Shown: positions 55,415 to 64,000 of the stretch, one piece after another | Layout: every line of letters starts with the position of its first letter | How positions within the stretch are numbered: position 1 is the first letter of the stretch | Assembly (NCBI GenBank): GCA_030220185.1 | Contig: JASPKZ010005705.1 | Span: 1,289,501-1,353,500 of the forward strand | Source of the DNA: Diploptera punctata | Lineage: Eukaryota; Arthropoda; Insecta; Blattodea; Blaberidae | Direction: 5' to 3' | DNA: 64,000 nt | Made by a program: the position numbers and the translations under genes | The notes under the pieces: generated by a model | Database searches by the model: none | What the model was told of the DNA's origin: nothing | What the model saw: the letters and a program-made list of their open reading frames with translations, nothing else

Positions 55415-56160
55415 ATAAATAATAGTTTAAAAAAACTAAAACAACACGCTTTATTAGAAAACCTAACTAAAAAATGAAAAATAAATAATAGTTTAAAAAA
55501 ACTAAAACAACACGCTTTATTAGAAAAACGAACTAAAAAATGAAAAATAATTTTAATTTCCAACACGCTTGGGGTAAAATTAAAGTGGTCAACAAAAAAA
55601 TTATGTACGTCACATCTATAATAAAACTAGAGTTAACTACAAAACAAATAATTTTATCATCAAAAGCGTGGGGTGCTCTATAGCAATTAATATATTTGTT
55701 AAAAGTAAAGTATCTAAGAAGAAAACGTAAAAATCATAAAAATGTAAATATCTTTAAATTCGATACTATTGTAATATGAGCTAAAAGTAATACTCTTCTA
55801 AAAAATCCACCGGGTCGGATTTGAACCATCAACCTATGGATTACTAAAATTATATACCACTACAGACAACCACTCTACCAACTGAGCTACCAGAGGATAT
55901 AATATTAATTTCTTACAACGATGCACTAAAAAGTTGATACGTCCGCAACCTATTATACCGATCTTTAATTTTTTGATGTCCTGATGATCCTGGCCATTAT
56001 CTTAGAAAAAAAATGAAATTATTGTATTGTCATTCGTCCTTTACAAGTATACAATGCCGTTTCAAGTCGATCCAATATTTTAAGTGGATGAAAATCGTGT
56101 TTAAAGATTCCGTTTCATAGATAGACAGATACAGGTCAAGCTAATATAAAGCGTGAAAAA
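55415..56160 (-). repeat. Composite repeat Z, copy 2
   Basis: Only one arm of the Z inverted repeat is present; its first 60 bp is tandemly duplicated (55425 and 55484). The tRNA-Tyr-like locus and a single downstream unit follow, with the same end 'aagctaatataaagcgtg'. Confidence 0.75.
55807..55896 (-). tRNA. tRNA-Tyr-like locus with intron, probably pseudogene
   Basis: The minus strand reads D arm 'tagctcagttggtagagt', anticodon region 'ctgtag', then about 18 nt of AT-rich intron-like sequence, 'atcc', and T arm 'gatggttcaaatccgac', then a T-run. The layout is that of tRNA-Tyr(GUA) with its usual intron. The acceptor pairs 6 of 7; the anticodon stem pairs poorly, which argues for a pseudogene. 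Confidence 0.5.
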
Positions 56161-56448
56161 AAAGTATTTCCCATCTTTATGTCATTTTCGTTAAATTAAA
56201 TAATAAAGTATGCTTACATTTGCTAATAATATGGTATGAGATATGTGGCAACATGTTCAGGAGGGTTAAAACAGCTGATTACAAGCCATGGTACGTACAA
56301 GTCAACTGAGTTCAAAATCTGTCCCGAATCGGCTGTACAGAGTTAATACACTCCTCCTCATCCAGCAACGTCGCCAAATGTCCAAAATGTTAACATTTAA
56401 TAATCAATTATATGTTACAATTAGAATAAAAATGTGAGAACATTTTTT
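56161..56448. other. No recognised feature
   Basis: AT-rich spacer. Confidence 0.4.
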
Positions 56449-56449
56449 T

Positions 56450-56725
56450 TGCATTAATAATAAAGAAGTACTGACATTAGAAAGGAATTGAACATAGAAC
56501 AAATCACAACATTAATAGAAAAAATTGAATAAATTGGAGATACCATGTCCTTCGAATGCCAAATATCAAAATGGCAAAAACTGTTTTATACTATAATCCG
56601 AAGGAGGAACAATAAATATATGTCGACCTTTAAAGAGATGGCGTGAGAAATTTCGAGTTGGAACAGACCAACAGGTCTAATCCTTGAATACGACAACAAT
56701 GATGATAATGATGATGACATGAATG
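56450..56725 (+). pseudogene. LINE O 3' end
   Basis: Degraded plus-strand tail ending 'aacaggtctaatccttgaat' and GATGAT-rich sequence, as at 38.3 kb. Confidence 0.68.
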
Positions 56726-56794
56726 ATTTATCTGATGTTAAAATAATGACAGTTATACCCCTTACACCCTGTGTGTATATAAATATCTTTATGT

Positions 56795-57065
56795 AGTGAT
56801 GGACTAGTGGTTATGCTCCTTGCCTCTGGTCCCAACAGTCGTGGGTTTTTTTTAGGATGGAAAAATCCAAGGAGCAAGTCCTCCGCGAGGGACTTTAAGC
56901 CGTGGGTCCCGAGTATGAAGATTTTCAGGCTCGTAAAAGATCCTTAAGCCTGAATGAAAAGGCCTCTAAGCAAAATTTACCGAATTTTCCCGTCCTAGTA
57001 CTACCTTGGTTTTCTAGATGTCAGTATGTGGCGGAACGCTGACCACGGACCATTCAAATGACATC
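56795..57065 (+). mobile_element. SINE S3, B box deleted
   Basis: The head 'ggactagtggttatgctcct' is present, but the B-box region is shortened to 'cgtgggtttttttt'. The body matches the other S3 copies. Confidence 0.75.
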
Positions 57066-57169
57066 TATACTAAAACAAGTGTAACTAAATTAGTAAGGTT
57101 CAAATTCTTCCCTATAGGGGGGCAGCGCCTAAATCTCTGTTAAGGGAAACATGGGCTTACAAGATGAAG

Positions 57170-57601
57170 ATATGTAAGCAATTATTTTTAAGTGTGTATG
57201 TCATTGAACTCCTCCTAAACTACTGGACCGATTTTGATGAAATTTTTGTGTGTGTTTGAGTGGGTCCCTGGATGGTTTAGATTCACAATTGGACCCGGTA
57301 GGTGGTGTTGCGATCGGGCTATAGGATTTTCTTTCTTTTTTTTGGCTGGGTCCCTGGATGGTTTGGATTCACAAATGGACCTAATAGGTTGCGCTGCGAT
57401 CGGGTTATAGGATTTTTTGACGATTTTTTTCTATATATTTTAAGATTTTTCGCATATCAGAACATAATTATAATCCCAAAATTTCATCCCCCCATCCCCA
57501 ATATTTTTAAAATGAAAAAAAATCCACCGTTTAAACCTTCTGAGAAGTTCATGAATAATTGACCTCTGAGAATAATTCGGGAAGGAAGTTTGTCGGGTCC
57601 G

Positions 57602-57602
<1 letters not shown>
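57170..57602 (+). mobile_element. Helitron-like element H3
   Basis: Contains 'aactactggaccgattttga' and two tandem units of about 85 bp sharing 'tgggtccctggatggttt'. It ends 'gtcgggtccgctagt' (CTAG-T). A TG/TA microsatellite follows at 57605-57645. Non-autonomous; same family as H2. Confidence 0.6.
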
Positions 57603-57648
<46 letters not shown>

Positions 57649-57649
57649 T

Positions 57650-58097
57650 TATTTATTTTGTTATATAGGAATCAATAGGATATCTTGATTTTATGTCATT
57701 CTTAAATTGTTTATAAACATTTATAACAATATAATAAACAACTACTGCCTAATACTTAATTAAAACAATCTTGGTTCCAGGAAGATACTTTTCCTTTGAT
57801 GAACCAACATTTGTTTTTTTCCAGTCTATTGGAGAGCACATTACAGCCACATATCCACAAATATATCGGATAGGCGAGTAATTATTATGTAGTGGCTGCG
57901 CCAAAGACTTTTATCATATTAGATAACAGCGTGACATCGCAGGTGTCCAAATATCGAAGTTTGGTATTAAGTTAGTTACGCAAGACAGTAAATATTAGTA
58001 GTTGTACAGAGAAGAGGTGTCGGTAAGCTGACATGCGTGTCAATAGTGTCGATAACTGTGCTTGTTTGTCTGTTCTGAACAGAAATCAGAGCCCACC
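57650..58097. other. No recognised feature
   Basis: Unassigned AT-rich sequence leading into the open frames at 58.1 kb. Confidence 0.4.
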
Positions 58098-58452
58098 ATG
58101 TCAATATCCCTAGAGAAATATTTGCAAACTTGCGTCACGCAACTAATGACGCAATACTATGTGCAAATACTCTAATGTTATACAGCGTATTCCAGATCTT
58201 CTGCTTCAAAATACTGCAGATATAACATTAGTGCAAATGGATACTTACGTAAGAAATATTTGTCCTTGTATGAACAAAAAATATGTATTTGATCCAGAGT
58301 TAAAAATCCAGTCCCTCAGAAACGTGTTCCTTGAGAACTGGGAGGCGTGCGGAATGAAAAACTGCAATACTACTTCAAATCTATTTAACCCATTCACTTC
58401 AGGTTTAAATGCTCAATGCATTTCCCCAGAAACCGGATTGAAGTCACCGTAA
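58098..58452 (+). other. Two overlapping small open frames, unknown
   Basis: ATG 58098 in a good initiation context (cccaccatgtc) opens a 25-codon frame ending near 58175. A second frame from ATG 58159 runs 97 codons to 58452 (ITLVQMDTYVRNICPC, then VFLENWEACGMKNCN). Its last 22 codons lie inside the piggyBac-type MITE. No family is recognised; it may be a frameshifted gene fragment. Confidence 0.25.
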
Positions 58453-58651
58453 ATTTTATTGTCTATTTTCAGAGATTGAAAACGAACAAAAGATAACGGT
58501 ACTTGAGGTCTCAATAAGCGTGAAAGACAAACCAGATTCATTTACTATTCATAAATGTTAACAAAACATTGTCCTGCGAAGGGATGTCCAAAAAAATGCA
58601 AAATATATAACAGAGTTAAGCGAGTGTACCTCGTCTTCTGAGGTGAATGGG
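58389..58651. mobile_element. piggyBac-type MITE
   Basis: 263 bp flanked by TTAA (58385-58388 and 58652-58655). Ends CCCATTCACTTCAGG and, complemented, CCCATTCACCTCAGA. TTAA plus CCC ends is the piggyBac signature. No transposase. Confidence 0.82.
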
Positions 58652-58659
58652 TTAAACGA

Positions 58660-58732
58660 ACCGAAAACAGTGTATGGAAAGCTTATGCTCATGCGATCAT
58701 GAAACTACGGGTTCGAAAATGAAAGCGATTAG
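58660..58732 (+). repeat. LINE L 3' end, short
   Basis: 'gtatggaaagcttatgctca' and 'gaaactacgggttcga' match the L terminus. Confidence 0.7.
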
Positions 58733-58799
58733 TTATATTTAATTATACAGATTTCCCTGATGTCGATTGGTCCAAAACGATTTATTAATATTTTTCTTT

Positions 58800-59105
58800 A
58801 AAATCTCTGTAACATGCTCACTTCATCCTTAAGCAACCTACTGAATTCTATCCTTGGGATTTTCCTACTAGAAGTTTCAGTGTCCCTCTTTTATTCCGGC
58901 CACATATCCTGTTCATCGCAGTCTTCGATACTTAACTTACTCATTACATCTAGTTTTTTTTATAGTTCATTGAGCTCACTTTTATATATTTTCTTTACTT
59001 CACTTACCTGTCCAACTCTTTTTGGTCAAAACGATCTCGGAAACGTAAGAAAATCTGTACGTTCTAGAAGTTATTTTAGAAGACATAATCTCGGAATAAC
59101 TTAAT
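58800..59105 (-). pseudogene. LINE L fragment
   Basis: Minus-strand L tail region in order with other copies (complement of 'cactgaaacttctagtagga' and following blocks), heavily mutated. Confidence 0.65.
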
Positions 59106-59860
59106 TCCCTCAATTCACGATTACATGTATTGGGGATTCTATGCCTCCATGCCACCTATATAAATTCAAATAAAAACGGAAAATACACCATTTATTGTTG
59201 CAATATGTGAATAATATTATTGAGAGAAATATATGTTTATTTTTACCCTATTATTAATATAAAGCCTATTAGTATAAAGCCAGAGCGAATCCCTCTATTT
59301 GTTTGAGCAGTAGGGATTACTGCTTTGCTACTCCTTCTATCATAATTAATTAATATACTAGCTCCAAATTCTTCGAGAAAATTTTTATCAAATATACGTC
59401 ATATATTTTAATTCCAAATCAATGTGAAAAATGCCTTAAAATGAAATGAGAAGTTGAGTTCGAAGTAACCTAAAATCATCACATTTGCAATGTAAAATAT
59501 GTATTGCTCAGAATGTATAACCAACTTATGATTAAAAACCCGCTAACCAACAAGCGAACGCTAAACTAATCTGATGTACTAATTCTCCGATTTTCTCCCC
59601 CTAACTTGTCCAAACTAACACTAACATGCCCAATTTCTTCTCACCCTAACTTTCCCACTAATGTAGGTGGACTAGTGGGATTTAATCCCCTTATATGTAA
59701 GTAAACATGTTGCTAACTGACTTTAGTTGGGAACGTAATCTTATCTCAATGGGTAACATAACGCTAGCAGTCACTTGTTCTTCGAACGAAGATACATACA
59801 TAGTGGGCACGGTGGCACACAATAGCCAATGTATTATTCTACCTCATTCTTCCCCTATAT
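59106..59860. other. No recognised feature
   Basis: AT-rich. The frame at 59707-59937 runs into the SINE and has no motif. Confidence 0.5.
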
Positions 59861-59861
59861 A

Positions 59862-60200
59862 CTGTGGTCTCGAGTATCGTGCTGCCTTGCCATGTAGCGG
59901 GCCCAAGTTCGATCCTCGATCGGGAAAAGTTTTCTAGGTGAGGATTTTGTCGGGGTTCTTCCTTAACTGTAAGACAAATTTCATTAAACTTTGTTCCTCC
60001 AACACTATCAGGTCATCATTGTCATCAATATCACATTCGCATCATTAGATTAAGTTCTCCTGGCGCATCATTATCACCATCATCATATTTCATATTATCG
60101 TAACCCCGCCTTCCAGGCGCCCAAACGTCAGAAGTGGGTTACAACTACGTCATACCAGAGGGAATACCAGAGATTTTGTAATGACAACCTGGTGACATTA
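59862..60200 (+). mobile_element. SINE S1, diverged
   Basis: Head 'tgtggtctcgagtatcgtgc', B box 'agttcgatcctcg', body with several deletions; the most diverged S1 copy here. Confidence 0.8.
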
Positions 60201-60204
60201 ACTA

Positions 60205-60335
60205 AAAAATGTAATTTCCTTTTGTTTTCCTACAAAAGATTCCCGTGCCCTTTTGCCTCAAATGCCCTGTCCACCATAGTCTACGAGACTTATCTGTTCC
60301 TAGTAGTATATTTTTTAAAAAAGTTCATAGATTTC
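60205..60335 (-). repeat. LINE L fragment
   Basis: A short antisense piece of the L tail ('tccttttgttttcctacaaa', 'agtctacgagactt'). Confidence 0.65.
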
Positions 60336-60339
60336 AATA

Positions 60340-61268
60340 ATCGTACTAACATTTCTCAAAACTAAAATTCCCATTTTTTCAATAACTAATGTAAAATTTG
60401 GATTCAGGACTTCGAAAGGTGCAGGGATACTGCATGGTTCGACGCAACTAGAGAATTGAAGATTTGCACATATACAGACTCACCCGGAAGATACTGTAAA
60501 ACAACCATAAGTATGTTGTTCTTCCATCCAAATAATAGCTTATCTCCTACTAGATATCATATCGAGGCGATGTACTAACACATGTCACCTCCTGGCATCT
60601 ATATGAAAATAAACGTATTGAAATCAGTATGGTTAAGAAACTTCTCATGGGGAACACCCATGTCCCAAGCGGGACTTAGGCCTACACTGTTTATTTTTAG
60701 AATTTATTTTCCCTAGATGAACTAGTTTACTTTATTGAATGGGAGATTGTGATTATCAATTCAAATAGGGGTTTAAAATCGGTTTGTATAACCGGATTTA
60801 AAATCAATTAATATGTGTTTGACAAAATTTAATTTAAAACATGTCCTTTTTGCAAATTAATGTATTTAAAATGTAATTAACTGAAAATAATTAAATAATA
60901 TACCTTCTTTATTCAAAGTCTTCCAAATATGGTAGAGATCCCGTGGCAAGCTATTCCGACCTGGGTTTTCTGTGGTTTCCCCTGGCACAAAGCGCAAATT
61001 CTACTATATTCCCCCAACAAATCACAACAGCGGCACTTGTTCAAAACGACTAAAGTATTAGAATTTTATATTATTAATAACATAAAACAATAATAATAAG
61101 GCAATTTTCAAAATTCCAACATATATTTCGGCACACCAATTTCAAAATTACCGGAGCAAATGGACTTCATGTCTGGGATCCCCGACTGTCGAAGCTTCCG
61201 AACTTGACCAACGAAAGGAGAAAATCCTCCACTGTCGTTCAACACGGGTCGCAGGAAATTATTTCACT
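60340..61268. other. No recognised feature
   Basis: No credible ORF, no repeat family shared with the rest of the window. Confidence 0.5.
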
Positions 61269-61269
61269 T

Positions 61270-61545
61270 TATAATAAGAACTGTTAAATTTTATAGGCTG
61301 AGATGGGCAGGGCATGTGGCACGAATGGAGAATGAAAGAGAGGCCTGCAAACTTCTTGTAGGAAAATCCAGAGGGAAAACGCCCAGTTGGTACACTAAGG
61401 ATGAGGTGGGAGAATAACATTAATCACTATTTGAGGGAATAGATTATAGGCCTACAGGAATGATTGGAAAACATTAGTTCAGGATAGAGACATTTTGTCC
61501 GCGTGGCAATGAACCTACGGGTTCGATAGTGCCAGTGAGTTAGAG
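61270..61545 (+). pseudogene. LINE L 3' fragment
   Basis: Plus-strand L tail with frameshifts (GKRPVGTLRMRWENNINHY in one frame) and the L 3' end 'aacctacgggttcgatagtg'. Confidence 0.8.
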
Positions 61546-62990
61546 TAGGTTAACTTTATCTTTAGTGTAAGTAGTTTCCTTAATTTGCCCGTCTCTTCGT
61601 TCCTCTTTGGTCCAAGGAAAAATGCTGAGTAACCTTACAAAATTTCACATATTTTTCTTTGTTAATTTTTTTTTTTGGTCTTTCGTAAGGAATTTGTGAT
61701 CCTAATTTCCTGAAATTTTATTTACAGTTAAAGGAATCCTTATACAACTTCAACTAAGAAATTAGGCCTAAATCCCAACAGAGACTGAACCTTGACCATC
61801 TAGGTGAGATATGTGTTTTTTTTTCGAGGTTAACATTTAACAAAGGGCTAAAAGAAGGCAAAAAGTAAAAAATGACGAAAAAGGACAAATAAAACACACA
61901 GAAGTAAAATAAAAAGAGGACTTTCCACAACTTCCGAGCCCTAATAATGAATTTTATATTTAATGTATTTGTATTTATACATAACCTGAACTAATAATTT
62001 CATATCAATTCACTTCTCTAAAATCATACCTAATATTCCCTCACCTCATTTTTAGCCAACCTACTGGGAGCTTTCCTTCTGATTTTCATAAAACGAGTTT
62101 CCGTGCCCCCATTCATTCAATAAAATAAATAAACAAAATGTTATGGAGAGTTTTTGTTCTTCTGTGATTGATAAGTAAAGATAAATAATAATAATAATAA
62201 TAATAGGACACCATGTAGGTGTAGTTTGAGCATACATACATAATTAAGAAGAGAGAGAGTTTACGTACATAAAATGGGCAATTGCACGTAGTTAGATGTA
62301 ATAGATTGACACATTAACATTCTTAAAAAGAACACATAGCTGAAATTGTTTTATGTATAGCCTAGAGAAGTAAATATTATTAAACATAGGTTTGGTTATA
62401 AATATCTTTATTATGGTCAGAAATGTCACATGGACAACCGGTGACATTGAATATAAAAAACCATTGTCATCACAATAAATAAAATTAACTGCTAATAATG
62501 TAATTGTAACTATGGAAAGAAATTCAATGATCTTTAAATAGACAAACATTAGATATTACATATACTAACAATCTTTTAAGAAATTGACGGGAAGAGATAT
62601 GTAAGAAAATCGAACACAACTCATCCATTATAAAATATTTTGAAATGAAAATAAGTTATAAAAATCTCAAGATAATCTCAATAAAACGGCGTGCATAGGA
62701 TATGTTAAAATTTCGTAAGAGATTCAAGGACAACTACAAGATACGTAAGTAATTCTATAATTTTCAATATTTATTCATTTTAATAGATATATTTTAGCAC
62801 TTCCCTATTTACTAAGTTATATGTAATCATGAATTTAAAATTAATTTCCGTCCGTGTTAGGAGTGCGCCCTTATTAGAACTAGAGATTCGATATATTATG
62901 GAAGGAAATTAAATTAAATATTACACAAAAGTTAATTTGAAGCAAATAGAGTTTATGCGATTCACAAGCCTGTATTGCAGTAGTACTAAT
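61546..62990. other. Mostly unassigned; antisense LINE L scrap at 62030-62125
   Basis: The scrap matches the L block 'ctactgggagctttccttct'. Short (AAT)n at 62187-62205. The rest has no identifiable content. Confidence 0.5.
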
Positions 62991-62994
62991 AGAA

Positions 62995-63960
62995 TTTCCT
63001 CACAGTCCTCTTGGAAATATCCTTTCTGAAAGCACGGCACCGAACTCTGTTTTTCCCAAATGCCTGACTTCATTCCAACTTTTCTTTCGTTGTTCAATTT
63101 TCGTTATTAATCAGAACTGCGCCATGTAATTTTTGGTCTTCCTCTTTTTCTGGGCAGTCCCTGTGAATTCCACAGATCTCTTTGGCATACTGTTTAGTCT
63201 TTTCTGAGAGTGTTACCAAACTATTTCCGTTCGCTGTTTTTAATCTCCTTCCAGATCTCATCATGCGATGTTATCTTCCATAATTCCTCGTTTTATATGG
63301 TTTTTGCCCTCTAGATTCTCAAAATAAACCTTAGGAATCTATTTATATATACTTGAAATTTTATATAATGTAAATGTTCTTTTCCAAGTCTCCATATACT
63401 TTTCACATAGCTATTAAATAGCATTAAACTGCTTCTTGTTGAGATTTGTTTTAAATCTCCATATGGGTGACAATAATATTGTGAGAATAAAGTTTTTTAT
63501 TTTCTAAATATAGCCTTAATATCTTCCTTCGATTATATGTTTTTGTATCATGCTTCCTAAAAACTGGAATTCGGATAACTCCTTTATTTCTATACCATTG
63601 AACTGAAATCGCATTTCAGTTGCATTATTTCCTCTCATTAATTTGTTTTTTTCTATATTCAGTCACAGCCCCTCTGTGCTTGCTGCCTTATCCAGACCTC
63701 TTAATTTTCTTTCCATGTCAGAGAATCTGTGTGCCAATAAACAAACATCGCCTGCATATCCTAGATCTTCAAGTCTACCATTCGGATCTCATTGAATCCA
63801 TCTACATCTTCGATTATGCATTTGCCATTATGTCGTCTAAGACCAATATAAATAACAATGGTCACAGCAAACAACCTTATTTGACTCCGCTCTTACAGGA
63901 AAGGCTTCGCATAGTTTGTCCTGATGCGGTTGTATAACATAGGTCCTACATATTTTGCAT
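62995..63960 (-). pseudogene. LINE reverse-transcriptase fragment, RTE-like
   Basis: Minus frames near 63.7 kb contain the D.CLLAH..SDMERKL pattern that surrounds the catalytic Asp pair in RTE-type LINEs, then RGNNATEMRFQFNGIEIKEL near 63.6 kb. Stops are frequent. It may continue beyond the Tc1-like end at 63981. Confidence 0.6.
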
Positions 63961-63980
63961 TTCAGTCAAATAATTAAATA

Positions 63981-64000
63981 CACTGATGTCCAAAAGTTTA
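63981..64000 (+). mobile_element. Left end of a third Tc1/mariner-like element, cut by the window
   Basis: After TA (63979-63980) the last 20 bases read cactgatgtccaaaagttta. This has the CACTG...AAAA.TT style of Tc1-like ends but differs from A and B. Confidence 0.45.

Overview
This window looks like AT-rich intergenic or intronic DNA from a large insect genome. It is packed with decayed transposable elements in many nested layers. The repeat mix suggests Blattodea (cockroach or termite), because tRNA-Asp-headed SINEs and non-LTR retrotransposons of this kind recall that group; this is inference from memory and was not searched. I see no convincing host protein gene. One long ORF (11318-12487) is intact, and it belongs to a retrotransposon. 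Nothing looks prokaryotic.

Family names used below are local to this report. Non-LTR retrotransposons (LINEs): L (3' end with tandem GTAA; its 5' end and endonuclease start are defined at 41.2-41.9 kb), M, N, O, K, Q, T, X, W (two ORFs, L1-like ORF1), J (Jockey-like) and an RTE-like fragment at the right edge. SINEs: S1 (tRNA-Asp head), S1b (same head, different 3' tail), S2, S3, S4. DNA elements: two Tc1-like families with two copies each (A: 3.1 and 46.6 kb; B: 6.9 and 38.4 kb), a probable hAT at 48.2-53.1 kb, TTAA-target elements at 33.3 and 58.4 kb, Helitron-like elements at 6.4, 35.5 and 57.2 kb, and several TIR or hairpin elements. P is a palindromic, probably Penelope-like element with a hammerhead-ribozyme-like core. 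R is a four-copy interspersed repeat with a terminal hairpin.

Layout. 0-5 kb: LINE L interrupted by P, then a three-level nest (L, then M, then Tc1-A). 5-10 kb: Tc1-B inside a Helitron-like element, plus palindromes. 11-13.2 kb: a complete LINE insertion carrying only an intact ORF1, flanked by a 14-bp target-site duplication (TSD). 13-19 kb: LINE, SINE and R debris. 19.2-22.3 kb: a duplicated unit whose left copy took three separate insertions. 22.7-24.4 kb: a LINE reverse transcriptase split by an 822-bp solo LTR. 25-32 kb: R, LINE and SINE copies. 32-34.3 kb: a row of palindromes, MITEs and a TTAA element. 34.5-42 kb: LINEs, the second Tc1-B and an internally deleted complete L copy with a 16-bp TSD. 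42-45.5 kb: a twin-primed (5'-inverted) LINE W inside LINE M with a 14-bp TSD. 45.6-48.1 kb: a second full P, a TIR element and the second Tc1-A. 48.2-53.1 kb: a possible 5-kb hAT filled with later insertions, including a repeat that carries a tRNA-Tyr-like locus. 53-64 kb: SINE S3, R, Helitron-like and L fragments, a piggyBac-type MITE, and the start of a third Tc1-like element at the edge.

The main value of the window is stratigraphic: at least nine insertion events are bracketed by exact or near-exact TSDs or by an empty-site paralogue. The most notable items are the ORF1-only LINE with an intact ORF, the palindromic elements with hammerhead-like cores, the twin-primed LINE, the solo LTR whose removal restores a LINE reading frame, and the SINE lineage that swapped its 3' tail.
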